A program made the position numbers and the translations under genes. 64,000 nucleotides of DNA from Stutzerimonas stutzeri (GTDB taxonomy: Bacteria > Pseudomonadota > Gammaproteobacteria > Pseudomonadales > Pseudomonadaceae). This document shows, in pieces, positions 37,245 through 47,675 of this stretch. The notes beneath the pieces are model-generated. The model saw only the letters and a program-made list of their open reading frames with translations. It did no database searches and was not told the origin of the DNA. The stretch covers positions 186,001 through 250,000 of the forward strand of contig NZ_JAMOHZ010000004.1 in assembly GCF_024448715.1 (NCBI RefSeq), given 5' to 3'. The first letter of the stretch is position 1; the number at the start of each line of letters is the position of its first letter.

Positions 37245-37976
37245 ATGATGCCCCCGCTGATCGTCCGTATCGCGTTGCTGCTGACCTGCCTGGTGCCTTG
37301 CGTGCAGGCTGAGACCATCCGTGTAGTCACTGAAGACACCTCGTTCAGCTATCGGCGCCAGGGCCGGGTGGTCGGCCCTGCCACCCAGGTAGTGGAGGCA
37401 ACGCTAGCGCGTGCGGGTCTGAGCGATTACCGCATTGGCCTGTATCCCTGGGCACGGGCATATGACATGGCGCTGAGCGAGCCGAACGTGCTGATCTACC
37501 TCATTGCCCGCACCCGCGAGCGTGAAGACCAGTTTCATTGGGTTGGGGAAATCCTAAGGGTCGACTATCACCTGTACCGGCTGCCCTCGAGAGAGGACAT
37601 CCAAATCGACAAGCTGGAGCAGGCTAAGCAGTACCGCATCGGTGCGTTGCGCGGGGATGTCCGGTATCGCTATCTGCAGGAAGAGGGCTTTACCAAGCTG
37701 GTGGTAACCGTCTCGAACGCGGACAGCTTCAAGCTCCTCCTCAACGGCCAGGTCGACCTGGTGCCGATGTCGGAGCAAGGCGTCAGGATGTTCTGCACTG
37801 AAGCGGGGCTCGCTGATGGTTGTCTGGAGCGCGTCTTTCCTCTCAATACCGCCACGAGCCTTTACATGGCGTACAGCCTGCAGACCAGCGAGGACGTAGT
37901 GCTGCGCACCCAGGCGGCCTTCGAACATCTGCAGGCGGATGGGACAGTGGCGCGCCTCATGGCGGGGCAGGACTGA
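37245..37976 (+). CDS. Periplasmic solute-binding protein, family 3 (third of the signalling module)
   Basis: A 243-residue protein with a signal peptide (MMPPLIVRIALLLTCLVPCVQA) followed by a family 3 binding fold. It shares the blocks PWARAYDMALSEPNVLIYLIARTRERE and FHWVG with the protein two genes upstream, so the two are paralogues that diverged in the ligand-facing parts. It starts 18 bases after the cyclase stop and so belongs to the same operon. Two binding proteins around one cyclase suggest two ligands or an agonist/antagonist pair; this is inference. Confidence 0.87.
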   Translation: MMPPLIVRIALLLTCLVPCVQAETIRVVTEDTSFSYRRQGRVVGPATQVVEATLARAGLSDYRIGLYPWARAYDMALSEPNVLIYLIARTREREDQFHWVGEILRVDYHLYRLPSREDIQIDKLEQAKQYRIGALRGDVRYRYLQEEGFTKLVVTVSNADSFKLLLNGQVDLVPMSEQGVRMFCTEAGLADGCLERVFPLNTATSLYMAYSLQTSEDVVLRTQAAFEHLQADGTVARLMAGQD

Positions 37977-38015
37977 GCCGAGCGTTCGATCCTGCCGGCA
38001 TTACGCGCCGCTTTC

Positions 38016-39635
38016 TCAGCTCTGCAGATCGGCCAGCATTGCCGTGGCGACTGCTTCGGCCACTTTGATACCGTCGACTCCAGCGGAAAGGATGCCACCG
38101 GCGTAACCGGCGCCCTCACCGGCCGGGTACAGCCCGCGGGTGTTGAGGCTCTGCAGCGATTCGTTGTCGCGCTTGATCCGCACCGGTGATGAGGTGCGCG
38201 TCTCGATGCCGGTGAGAATTGCGTCGGCGCGGTCGAAGCCGCGGATCTGCTTACCGAAGGCCGGCAAGGCTTCGCGGATCGCCTCGATCACATAGTCGGG
38301 CAGTGACGGCGCCAAGTCGCCCAGACGCACCCCGGGCTTGTAGGACGGCTCGACCTCGCCGAATTCGCTCGAAGCCTTGCCGCGAATGAAATCGCCCACC
38401 AGCTGCCCCGGCGCGCAGTAGTCATTGCCGCCCAGCTCGAAGGCGCGCGATTCCAGCTGCTCCTGTAGCTCGACTCCGGCCAGCGGGCCGCCGGGGAAAT
38501 CCTCGTCCGGATTGATGCCGACGACGATACCGGCGTTGGCGTTGCGCTCGTTGCGCGAGTACTGGCTCATGCCGTTGGTGACCACGCGGTTGGGCTCGGA
38601 TGTGGCCGCAACCACCGTGCCGCCCGGACACATGCAGAAGCTGTAAACGGCGCGGCCGTTGGTGGCGTGATAGACCAGCTTGTAATCGGCGGCGCCTAGT
38701 TCCGGATGCCCGGCGTACTTGCCCAGGCGCGCGTTGTCGATCAGCGACTGCGGATGCTCGATACGAAAGCCCACGGCGAAGGGCTTGGCCTCGATGTACA
38801 CGCCGCGCTCATGAAGCACGCGAAAGGTATCGCGCGAACTGTGCCCGAGGGCGAGTACGACGTAGCGGCTGCGCAGTTCCTCGCCATCAGCCATGCGCAC
38901 GCCCTGAATGCGGCCGTCTTCGATAATGAAATCGACCACGCGGCTGTCGAAACGCACCTCGCCGCCCAGCGCCTTGATCTCCTCGCGCATGGTCGAGACC
39001 ACGCCGGTCAGGCGGAAGGTGCCGATGTGCGGCTTGCTGACGAACATGATCTCTTCCGGTGCACCGGCGCGGACGAACTCGTGCATCACCTTGCGGCCGT
39101 AGAACTTCGGGTCCTTGATCTGGCTGTAGAGCTTGCCGTCGGAGAACAGCCCCGCGCCGCCCTCGCCGAACTGCACGTTGGATTCCGGGCTCAGCACCTT
39201 TTTGCGCCACAGCGCCCAGGTGTCCTTGGTACGGCTGCGCACATCACGGCCACGTTCCAGTACGATCGGCTTGAAACCCATCTGCGCCAGGGTCAGCGCG
39301 GCAAACAGCCCGCACGGGCCGAAGCCGATAACCAGCGGACGCTCGCTCAGCCCCTCGGGCGCTTGGCCGACCGGGCAGTAGCCAGTGTCCGGAGCCGGGC
39401 GGACATTGCGGTCGTCAGCCAGACGCTGCAGTAAGTGGTCCTCGTTCGCCACGTCGGCATTGATGATGTAGACGAAGGTGATTTCACTGTTCTTCTTGCG
39501 TGCGTCATAGCTGCGTTTGAAGACGTTAAAGCCGAGCAGCTCGGTATCGCTGATCTTTAGGCGCGCAACGATGGCCTGGCGCAGGGCGTCGGCGGGGTGA
39601 TCGAGCGGCAATTGCAGTTCGTTGATGCGAATCAT
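38016..39635 (-). CDS. FAD-dependent oxidoreductase (COG2509 type)
   Basis: A soluble protein of 539 residues. The N-terminal 90 residues form a small alpha/beta extension (RINELQLPLDHPADALRQAI ... RRSYDARKK-like), typical of this uncharacterised dehydrogenase group. The FAD-binding motif is PLVIGFGPCGLFAALTLAQMG with ERG at the end of strand 2. Further blocks are NVQFGEGGAGLFSDGKLYSQI, CMCPGGTVVAATSEPNRVVTNG and the C-terminal GLYPAGEGAGYAGGILSAGVDGIK. The substrate is not known. Monocistronic, tail to tail with the binding-protein module. Confidence 0.88.
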   Translation of the reverse strand: MIRINELQLPLDHPADALRQAIVARLKISDTELLGFNVFKRSYDARKKNSEITFVYIINADVANEDHLLQRLADDRNVRPAPDTGYCPVGQAPEGLSERPLVIGFGPCGLFAALTLAQMGFKPIVLERGRDVRSRTKDTWALWRKKVLSPESNVQFGEGGAGLFSDGKLYSQIKDPKFYGRKVMHEFVRAGAPEEIMFVSKPHIGTFRLTGVVSTMREEIKALGGEVRFDSRVVDFIIEDGRIQGVRMADGEELRSRYVVLALGHSSRDTFRVLHERGVYIEAKPFAVGFRIEHPQSLIDNARLGKYAGHPELGAADYKLVYHATNGRAVYSFCMCPGGTVVAATSEPNRVVTNGMSQYSRNERNANAGIVVGINPDEDFPGGPLAGVELQEQLESRAFELGGNDYCAPGQLVGDFIRGKASSEFGEVEPSYKPGVRLGDLAPSLPDYVIEAIREALPAFGKQIRGFDRADAILTGIETRTSSPVRIKRDNESLQSLNTRGLYPAGEGAGYAGGILSAGVDGIKVAEAVATAMLADLQS

Positions 39636-39838
39636 GGCAGGTCCTGGCCGGTGGCCCCGGCAGAGGTGGAGACGGCAAAGCGATTCGCTGGCCACGGCAG
39701 GCAGGCGAATCGGACGAGAGACGAGAAGGCGCGCAGTGTAGCTGCGCGGGTTGAGGCTGTCATTCAGGTCAATGCGTCATCAGAGGCGGACATCACTGCG
39801 ATGAACCCGCCTCGTGGAACGTCCATGCCGCTGCGTCT

Positions 39839-40570
39839 CTACTGTAGGATGATCCTGGCATTGAGCCGTTGCAGCGGCCGGTTATTGGAATGCCCCACGG
39901 CTTTTTTCAGCGCTTCGATCTGCTCATGGGAGGCGACGACCGGCTGCTTCAGCACTAGCCAGCGGACGCCCTCGGTGCAGGGCGGCGTAGTGAGCGAGCC
40001 GTTGAATCGGTAGTAATCGAGGTTGGCGGGCAGCAGGTCGGTTACATTCGCCGCGGGCGAGATCGGCTGGGCCTGGCCTACCGCCGGAGGCGCGCTCCAC
40101 AAACGCGCCAATGCGGCGTTCTGCTCGCCGTCCTTGAACATCAATGCGATTACCGCGAGATTGCCATTTTCGTCCGCGTGCACCAGATGCCCTTCGAGCG
40201 GGTAGGACTGGCCTTTTATCTGGTTCTCGCTGGGCATATGAAAGTGGAACTGCAGCAGATCGAACCGTTTGCCGTCGAGCGTCAGATGGCTGCCGGGCTC
40301 GTAGACCGCCTGTATCGTGTGCCCCGTATTGACGACCTTGCTAGCGCCCGCCGCGTAGCTAAGTTGTAGCGGAGCCAGGTCGGCTTCGACGAATCCGCTG
40401 AGGTCGACCGGCGCCTGATTCTTGCCCGCACACGCGCCAAATTCCGGCGTGAGTCTCGCCCAGTTTTCCGGCCCCGCCTCGCCGAAATAATCCCAGTGAG
40501 TACCTGGCGTAACGGCCCAGGCATTGGTGCAAGCTATCAATACGCCAAGGCTAAGTGCAGCGCTTTTCAT
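39839..40570 (-). CDS. Periplasmic alpha-carbonic anhydrase
   Basis: A 243-residue protein with a signal peptide (MKSAALSLGVLIACTNAWA) and an alpha-class carbonic anhydrase fold. The zinc ligands appear as the two His of LLQFHFHMPSEN and the His of GHLVHADENG. NGSLTTPPCTEGVRWLVLKQPV and KNQAPVDLSG are also diagnostic. It interconverts CO2 and bicarbonate in the periplasm. It could serve CO2 scavenging or pH balance alongside the Mrp antiporter elsewhere in the window, but they are not linked. The conserved cysteines (ACAGK and PPCTE) probably pair. Confidence 0.93.
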   Translation of the reverse strand: MKSAALSLGVLIACTNAWAVTPGTHWDYFGEAGPENWARLTPEFGACAGKNQAPVDLSGFVEADLAPLQLSYAAGASKVVNTGHTIQAVYEPGSHLTLDGKRFDLLQFHFHMPSENQIKGQSYPLEGHLVHADENGNLAVIALMFKDGEQNAALARLWSAPPAVGQAQPISPAANVTDLLPANLDYYRFNGSLTTPPCTEGVRWLVLKQPVVASHEQIEALKKAVGHSNNRPLQRLNARIILQ

Positions 40571-40846
40571 TCTGATCTCCATCTGATTGTTCTTAGGGCG
40601 GCGTGCCTGAACGATCCGCTCCGCCGCACCCTGACTCTGACCAGCGAATCAACATGTTGCTCGGGCGCTCTAGATTGACGGTCAGGCCGGTGACGGGCGA
40701 ATGCCGTTCGAGCGGTGCTTTCCTGGATATTTGCGCTATCCCCTATACTCCCCGCCCATCCGAGCCACCCCGCCATTGCCTGGATCAAAGAATTCAGCGC
40801 AATCGCGCATCGCCGCGCTCGCTCTACAACGGAGAAAGGATTGTTC

Positions 40847-41305
40847 ATGGTCAATAACGATGTGCTGCGCAGCCTGCGCTACATCCTCAACGTCAATGAC
40901 GCGAAGATCGCCGAGATCACGCGGCTTACGGGTTGCGAAATCCCCGATGCCGAGGCGGTGGCCTACCTGAAGAAGGAAGACGAGGAGGGTTTCAAACCCT
41001 GTGGCGACCGGATCATGGCGCATTTCCTCGATGGTCTGGTGATCTACAAGCGTGGCAAGGACGAAAGCCGGCCGCCGCCGCCGGTCGAGGTGCCGGTCAC
41101 CAACAACATGGTGCTGAAAAAACTGCGCGTGGCGTTCGAGCTCAAGGAAGACGACATACACGCGATCCTCAAGGCGGCTGATTTTCCCGTATCCAAGCCG
41201 GAACTCAGCGCGCTGTTCCGCAAAGCCGGACACAGCAACTACCGTGTCTGCGGCGACCAGCTGCTACGCAATTTTCTCAAGGGCTTGGCGCTGCGCGGTC
41301 AGTGA
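40847..41305 (+). CDS. yehS: DUF1456 protein, YehS-like
   Basis: A soluble protein of 152 residues containing two tandem DUF1456 repeats: NNDVLRSLRYILNVNDAKIA and NNMVLKKLRVAFELKEDDIH, each followed by a helix and an F(R/K)xCGDxxxxxFLxGL closing motif (PCGDRIMAHFLDGLVIYKRG; VCGDQLLRNFLKGL). It is named after E. coli YehS; the function is unknown. It has an excellent ribosome site (GGAGAAAGGA) 6-15 bases before the ATG, which rejects the longer in-frame start at 40715. Confidence 0.92.
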   Translation: MVNNDVLRSLRYILNVNDAKIAEITRLTGCEIPDAEAVAYLKKEDEEGFKPCGDRIMAHFLDGLVIYKRGKDESRPPPPVEVPVTNNMVLKKLRVAFELKEDDIHAILKAADFPVSKPELSALFRKAGHSNYRVCGDQLLRNFLKGLALRGQ

Positions 41306-41319
41306 TAGAGCGAGGTGCT

Positions 41320-41532
41320 CGTTGTTCCGCCTCAGCCCGTCAGTCTGGATAACGGTGGGCTGAAGCCCACCCTACGCTGAGGCGGAGCGCCGCCGGCCCC
41401 CTAGTGCTGCGTGGGCACGCGAACTCCCGAAGCACTATTTGCGGCCTGGTAGGGTGGGCTTTAGCCCACTACAAAGGAGTGATGCGGTGTTCTGGTGGGC
41501 TGAAGCGGAACGCCGCCCGGCCCACCCTACGT
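41320..41532. repeat. Cluster of REP-type palindromes
   Basis: Several related palindromes built on GTGGGCTNNAGCCCAC occur in 210 bases: GGTGGGCTGAAGCCCACC (41354-41371), GTAGGGTGGGCTTTAGCCCACTAC (41449-41472, given here as core and flanks), and a diverged copy, TGGTGGGCTGAAGCGGAACG, at 41493 closing with GGCCCACCCTACG. GCCTCAGC near 41330 pairs with GCTGAGGC near 41376, forming a larger inverted unit. This is the makeup of a bacterial interspersed mosaic element; such elements are mobilised by RAYT transposases. Confidence 0.75.
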
Positions 41533-41562
41533 CCACTAAAAGGTTCGTGTGGGCAATAAAAA

Positions 41563-41582
41563 AGCCCCGCCAAGGCGGGGCT
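41563..41582 (-). terminator. Terminator of the DUF4168 gene
   Basis: AGCCCCGCC-TT-GGCGGGGCT followed by TTTTTATTG on the minus strand, 18 bases beyond the stop codon. The 9-base GC-rich stem and T-tract make a strong rho-independent terminator. Confidence 0.92.
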
Positions 41583-41599
41583 CGCTAAACCGCTAAATC

Positions 41600-41992
41600 T
41601 TAGTTCTGCACCATCGCGATGACGCGATCACGCAGCTGCGGGTCGTTCTGTACTGCCTGGTTGATGGCGTTGTATTCCGCAATGCTGAGGTCATTGTCCT
41701 CAACGGTGCTCATCATCTTCTCATTGGCCTGCTGCTGCAGCTGCTGGGCTTCAGCCGGGTCACCGGTCTTCTCCAGCTTGGCTGTGAAGTCTTCACGGAT
41801 CTCCATAATCTCGCCCAGCGAGTCGGCAAATTTCTCCAATTTCTGGTCGCTGATGTCCGCCGCTTGCATCGCCGGAGCCGGCTGGGTTGCCGGGGCTTGG
41901 GTGGCCTGCTGGGCGGAAACCTGCGAGGCACCGGCGGCCATGAACAGGGCAACGAGGCTGGCGGAGGCGAGGCGGGTAGTTAGCTTGGTCAT
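41600..41992 (-). CDS. DUF4168 secreted protein, likely sigma-54-controlled
   Basis: A 130-residue protein with a signal peptide (MTKLTTRLASASLVALFMAAGASQVSA), a short Gln/Ala/Pro-rich linker and a helical DUF4168 domain (ISDQKLEKFADSLGEIMEIR ... DLSIAEYNAINQAVQNDPQL, ending RVIAMVQN). Related proteins are small periplasmic or surface factors of unknown role. A long in-frame extension upstream of the ATG runs antisense to the kinase gene and is not real. A sigma-54 promoter lies just upstream, and the divergent neighbour encodes a sigma-54 activator system. Confidence 0.88.
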   Translation of the reverse strand: MTKLTTRLASASLVALFMAAGASQVSAQQATQAPATQPAPAMQAADISDQKLEKFADSLGEIMEIREDFTAKLEKTGDPAEAQQLQQQANEKMMSTVEDNDLSIAEYNAINQAVQNDPQLRDRVIAMVQN

Positions 41993-42029
41993 GCTTAAGA
42001 TCCTGTGCTTGAAGTACGTCAAGGCGTTT

Positions 42030-42045
42030 TGCATCCGCCATGCCA
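42030..42045 (-). promoter_or_regulatory. Sigma-54 promoter of the DUF4168 gene
   Basis: Minus strand TGGCATG-GCGG-ATGCA, with GG and GC separated by exactly ten bases as required. Only the first T of the -12 element is changed from TTGCA. The start codon is about 38 bases downstream of the -12 end, leaving a short leader with AGGA as the ribosome site. It faces away from the kinase/regulator operon. Confidence 0.75.
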
Positions 42046-42134
42046 AGCTGTGCTTAACTAAACAAGTTATTGAATTGAAAGTTAATTTACCGTCGGTCAT
42101 GCCCGCCTCGACGTTGAGAACGCTGGACTGTATG

Positions 42135-42149
42135 GTGCCAAAATGGCAC
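42135..42149. promoter_or_regulatory. Perfect palindrome, candidate activator site
   Basis: GTGCCA-AAA-TGGCAC, a perfect 6-3-6 dyad about 90-105 bases upstream of the sigma-54 element and overlapping the first codons of the kinase gene (ATG 42143). Its place fits an enhancer for the adjacent NtrC-family regulator and could also let that regulator repress its own operon. Binding is inferred only from position and symmetry. Confidence 0.55.
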
Positions 42150-43616
42150 ATGTAGCAGTTTGGCAACGCATATCGAGCCTGCGCGGCGCGCTGGTTTTGA
42201 AGGTGGTGATCCCGCTGGTCGCGATCATGCTCGGCTTCAGTTATCTGATGCTGTGGACGGTCGAGCGCAACAGCGAACGGCGTCTGCAGGAGGAGGTCGA
42301 GTTGGTCGCGCGGGCGGTTCGGCTGCCGCTCAGCGATAGCCTCGAACGCAAGCACGATCGCACCATGCAACAGGTGCTGGAGTCCGTGCTTGGCGTCGGT
42401 CGGGTCTATGGCGCCTATCTTTATGACGATCAAGGCGAGCTGGTGGCGTTCGCTGGCGCCATCGAGCCGGACCAGGACCAGTCCTCGATTCAAGAACTGA
42501 CAGCCGACGGCAAACGTCGCGGCGGCTACCAGCGGATTCGCGGACGCGAGGTGTATTCCTATTTTCTGCCGCTGGAGCAGGGCGGCGGGCGCATCAATGG
42601 ATTGCTGCAGGTCACCCGACGCTGGAGCGATTTCGAGCGTGATACCCGACGGTTGCGGCTGATTGCTGGCGTTTCCGCCGGGCTGCTGGCGTTGATTGCG
42701 GTATGCATCGTCCTGCTCGGTCACTGGTCGGCGATCGGCAAGCATTTGCAGCAACTGACCCAGAGCATGGCGCGTGTGGCGGCGGGCGATCGTCAGCACC
42801 GTGCGCCACGCAGCGGGCCGCAGGAGATCGCCGTACTCGGTCGCGCGTTGAACCAGATGCTGGACAGCATCGCCGATGCCGAACAGCAGATGGCCGAGCA
42901 GAAAACCCGTGAAGCGGAACTGGAAGCCCGTCTGCGGCGTACCCAACAGCTGGCAGCGGTCGGACGTTTGGCGGCCGGTGTCGCCCATGAACTGGGCAGC
43001 CCGCTCAGCGTCATCGATGGCAAGGCCCAGCGTGTTCTGCGCAGCGAGAGCCTGGAGGATACGCAGCGTAAGGGGTTGCTGCAGATCCGCAGCCAGGTGC
43101 AGCGCCTGAGCGAAATTGTCCGTCAGCTGCTGGAGTTCGGCCGCGCCGCCGGGCGCCCGGCGCGGCGCATGCCGGCCGATGTGCTGGCGCATTCAGCCGC
43201 GGCCGCAGTGGCTGACGAGCTGGCCACGCTGAACGTCGATCTGCAGCTCGAAGCGCCCACCGACACGCTGCACTGCGAGGTCGATCCGCCACGCTTCGAA
43301 CAGGCAATGACCAATCTGCTGCGCAACGCTGCCCAGGCCAGCCCCGGCGGGCGTGTGGTGTTGCGCTGGTGGCAGGAGGCGGATTGCCTGTTGTTCCAGG
43401 TCGAGGACGACGGTCCCGGTGTGGCCGAGCACCATCGTGCTGCGCTGTTCGAGCCCTTCTTCACCACCAAGCCGGTGGGCAAGGGAAGCGGGCTCGGGCT
43501 CGCCGTGGCGCATGGCGTGGTCGCCGAGTGCGGCGGCCGTATCGATCTGGTCGAGAGCCCGCTGGGCGGCGCGGCGTTTCGTATTTCCCTGGCGCTGGCC
43601 GATGAGGACAACCGCA

Positions 43617-43630
<14 letters not shown>
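42143..43630 (+). CDS. Membrane sensor histidine kinase of a sigma-54 two-component pair
   Basis: A 495-residue protein. It has a membrane helix (VLKVVIPLVAIMLGFSYLMLW), a periplasmic sensor domain of about 130 residues (RVYGAYLYDDQGELVAFAGA, a Cache/PAS-like pattern), a second membrane helix (LIAGVSAGLLALIAVCIVLLG), HAMP, a dimerisation helix with H-box VAHELGSPLSVIDG, and an ATPase domain with NLLRNAAQA, DDGPGV and GKGSGLGLAV. The signal is unknown. The ribosome site before ATG 42143 is weak and a palindrome covers it, so the true start could be slightly later. It overlaps the regulator gene by 14 bases. Confidence 0.92.
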
Positions 43631-45023
<1,393 letters not shown>

Positions 45024-45145
45024 GTTACGTCTCCGGCATGGCGCGGCCTGCGAACGGAACGGCTATCAGGCAATGGCCAAGCCTGACGCAATTAAGAATG
45101 CATGATTTCTCAATGCTGTTTGCCGCCAGCGCGTGGCTCAGCTCA

Positions 45146-47518
45146 TCAGTGGAGCGACGCGGCTGGCAGCTGTTCGAGGCGCAGATCGGCCTGTGAACGA
45201 CTGCGCACCGCCATCCACTCGCGTAGCGCGACCACCGAACGTGGCGGCGAGATCAGGTAACCCTGGAACAAGTCGCAGCCGGCGTCGAGCAGTGCCGACT
45301 GCTTTTGCAGGGTGTCGACGCCCTCGGCATTGACCCGCTTTCCCTGTGCCCGGCAAAAGGCAATGAGCGCCGTCAGGCTTTCCTGCATGTCTGGCTGCGT
45401 CAGGCGCTGGATGATCGCCATGTCCAGCTTGATGGTGTCGGCCGGATATTCCAGCAGCTGCTGAATCGAGGTGTAACCAACGCCGAAATCGTCGATGGCG
45501 ACACGGAACCCGGCCTGGCGAATCGCGCGGACCACTTCCATGGTGTTGCTGCTCAGCTCGGCGGCGAAGGTCTCGGTGAGCTCGATCTCGATGCTGCTCG
45601 GCGCGATGCCATGGTGCGCGGCGCGCTCGATCAAGCAACTGCAGATGCGGTCATCGGTCAGCTGCGCCGAAGACACGTTGATCGCCAATATCACACCCTC
45701 GCCGAACAGCCTGACCAGCTCTCGATAGCCGGCCAATGCATGGTCGATAACCCAACTGTCGATCTTCGGGAACAGGCCGGCGCGTTCGGCAATGGGGATG
45801 AATTCCCCTGGCGATACCGTGCCCAGGAGTGGCGAGTGCCAGCGCAGCAACACCTCACAACTGACTACCGCGCCCTCACGGTCGACGGCCGGCATATAGG
45901 CCAGGCGAAACTGGTCGTCACCATTGAGGGTGCGTAACTCTTCCTCGATGACACGGATGCGCTGGTTGCGTTGCTCGAGCTGCGCCGAGAAGGCCACCGC
46001 GGCGTTCTTGCCTTCGGCCTTGGCTTGATACATGGCGGTGTCGGCGCGGATCAGCAACTGGGTGACGGAATCCGCGTCAGCAGGGTAGCGGGCGGTGCCG
46101 ATGCTGACGCTGACCGGGCTGATGCGATTTTCCAGACGGAAGCCGTCACGGCACAGGCCGAGCAAGGCTTCGGTGAGCGCCGCCAGGGTGTCATTGTCGG
46201 CATCTGCCATCAGCAGAATCGCGAACTCATCGCCCGACAGCCGCGCAAACGCCGTTTCGGTGTGCGGATGCGCCTGCTTGTGCCGGTCGAGCGCACCCTG
46301 TACACGCTGGGCGAAGATCCGTAACAACGCATCGCCGGCGTCATGGCCATGCTGATCGTTGACCAGTTTGAAATTGTCCAGATCGAGAAACAGCAACGCC
46401 AACTGCCGGTGCCCCTTTGCGCACTGCTCATACATGCTGTTGGCCAGTATGCCGAAGTGGGCACGATTGCTGATGTGGGTCAGGCTGTCGGTCCAGGAAA
46501 TCTCCTGGATGTGGCGCAGAGCAGCGGTATTGCGCTCGTGCAGCGTTTTCATGTTGGTGGTCAGGCGACCGATTTCGCCACCGTCGCTGGGCTCGTCCAG
46601 GGCGGCGCGCTTGCACAGCAACAGGTCGGTGAGCTGACTGTCGAGCCGACTGATGGGACCGGTGACATAGCGGCGGATCAGCAGTAACAGCAGACCAACG
46701 GAAATCAGACAGATCAGCGTGCCGCAGATGAGAAAGGCCAGCCTCAGCGTTTGCAGGCGCTGGGTAATGTAGTCGGGCGCTGGCGTCAGTCGCGCATGTA
46801 GCGAGCGCGACAGATCGATATCGGCCGACAGACCCGGCACGGCCGGCGACAGCACCGGGGCGATTTCCAACGTCGCGCCGTATTCCTGCTCCAGGCTGTT
46901 TTTCAGTGCGATAAATCGCTCAGGGCGCACGGCCAGTTGCAAGGCGAAGGCCTCCGGGCGTTGGCTCGGCAGCGGCCGGCTGGTCGAGGCTGGCAGGATG
47001 AAATCAGTGGCCAGCAGCAGCGGCCCGCCCTCGGCGTTTTCCACGTAAATCGTTTCGCCGGTTTCGGGCGCCTGTCTGGCCTCACGGACGATCCGCTGCT
47101 GGGTGGCACTCATGCTGGCGAAAGGCGACGGGCCGCTCTCGAAATAGCAGGCGACCTTACCGTCGGGATGAACGATCGCGAAGGAGGTAAACGGCAGCGA
47201 GGTGGTGGACAGCGAACGAATGCTCTGCTGAATGCGCAGCCCGAGCTTCTCGTTGAGATCAGCGGTATCCGACTCGCGCAGGAACAGCAGCAGCGCCTCG
47301 CTATCGATGATCGAGTACAGCACGCTGCGATTGAACGCTTCGTAGTCGAGAAAGGCGGATTTCAATGCTGAGAGCTGTTGCGCCAGACGTGCCTGTTCGA
47401 GACCCAGCAGCGAATTTCGCTGGGTCAGGTAAGCGGCCGTGGCGGCAAGCAGCTGGATGATCAGAATGACCGGAAAGATCACCAGCTGCGCGCGTTTACC
47501 GAGCGTCATGGGGGTCAA
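45146..47518 (-). CDS. Membrane GGDEF-EAL cyclic di-GMP enzyme with periplasmic sensor
   Basis: A 790-residue protein. A membrane helix (QLVIFPVILIIQLLAATAAYL), a periplasmic Cache-like domain of about 220 residues, a second helix (FLICGTLICLISVGLLLLL), HAMP, a GGDEF domain and an EAL domain follow one another. The cyclase motif is SGDEF, with DLDNFKLVND and NDQHGHDAGD intact. The EAL motif reads EVLLRW, while INVS, ELTET, DDFGVGYTS, KLDM, AEGVD and QGYLISPP are all present. It therefore looks able to hydrolyse cyclic di-GMP; whether SGDEF still makes it is uncertain. No RxxD I-site is visible. Confidence 0.93.
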   Translation of the reverse strand: MTPMTLGKRAQLVIFPVILIIQLLAATAAYLTQRNSLLGLEQARLAQQLSALKSAFLDYEAFNRSVLYSIIDSEALLLFLRESDTADLNEKLGLRIQQSIRSLSTTSLPFTSFAIVHPDGKVACYFESGPSPFASMSATQQRIVREARQAPETGETIYVENAEGGPLLLATDFILPASTSRPLPSQRPEAFALQLAVRPERFIALKNSLEQEYGATLEIAPVLSPAVPGLSADIDLSRSLHARLTPAPDYITQRLQTLRLAFLICGTLICLISVGLLLLLIRRYVTGPISRLDSQLTDLLLCKRAALDEPSDGGEIGRLTTNMKTLHERNTAALRHIQEISWTDSLTHISNRAHFGILANSMYEQCAKGHRQLALLFLDLDNFKLVNDQHGHDAGDALLRIFAQRVQGALDRHKQAHPHTETAFARLSGDEFAILLMADADNDTLAALTEALLGLCRDGFRLENRISPVSVSIGTARYPADADSVTQLLIRADTAMYQAKAEGKNAAVAFSAQLEQRNQRIRVIEEELRTLNGDDQFRLAYMPAVDREGAVVSCEVLLRWHSPLLGTVSPGEFIPIAERAGLFPKIDSWVIDHALAGYRELVRLFGEGVILAINVSSAQLTDDRICSCLIERAAHHGIAPSSIEIELTETFAAELSSNTMEVVRAIRQAGFRVAIDDFGVGYTSIQQLLEYPADTIKLDMAIIQRLTQPDMQESLTALIAFCRAQGKRVNAEGVDTLQKQSALLDAGCDLFQGYLISPPRSVVALREWMAVRSRSQADLRLEQLPAASLH

Positions 47519-47675
47519 TTAGCGCGCTGAGGAAGCGTCGCCGCGTCCCGCTCCCGCCGAAGCGAGACAGGGTTTCGGTCGCGTGCGGCGTGGTCGACGG
47601 AAACAGCAGACTGAGCGCAGCCAACAGGACGTTGTAAGTGCGTCGGGACGATGCAGGTGTCTTGGTGCTATTCAT
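47496..47675 (-). CDS. Possible small leader ORF upstream of the GGDEF-EAL gene
   Basis: A 59-codon frame starting MNSTKTPASSRRTYNVLLAA and continuing LSLLFPSTTPHATETLSRFG looks like a signal peptide with an Ala-x-Ala-like cleavage zone, then stops after about 30 more residues. It overlaps the start of the GGDEF-EAL gene by 23 bases. It may be the remains of a secreted binding protein of the sort often encoded before such enzymes, or may be coupled to translation of the large gene. It could equally be chance. Confidence 0.25.
   Translation of the reverse strand: MNSTKTPASSRRTYNVLLAALSLLFPSTTPHATETLSRFGGSGTRRRFLSALIDPHDAR

Noticed and set aside
41993..43192. N-terminal extension of the DUF4168 gene to a 530-codon frame
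   Set aside because: The extension runs antisense to the histidine kinase gene. The signal peptide at MTKLTTRL and a sigma-54 promoter at 42030-42045 place the real start at 41992.
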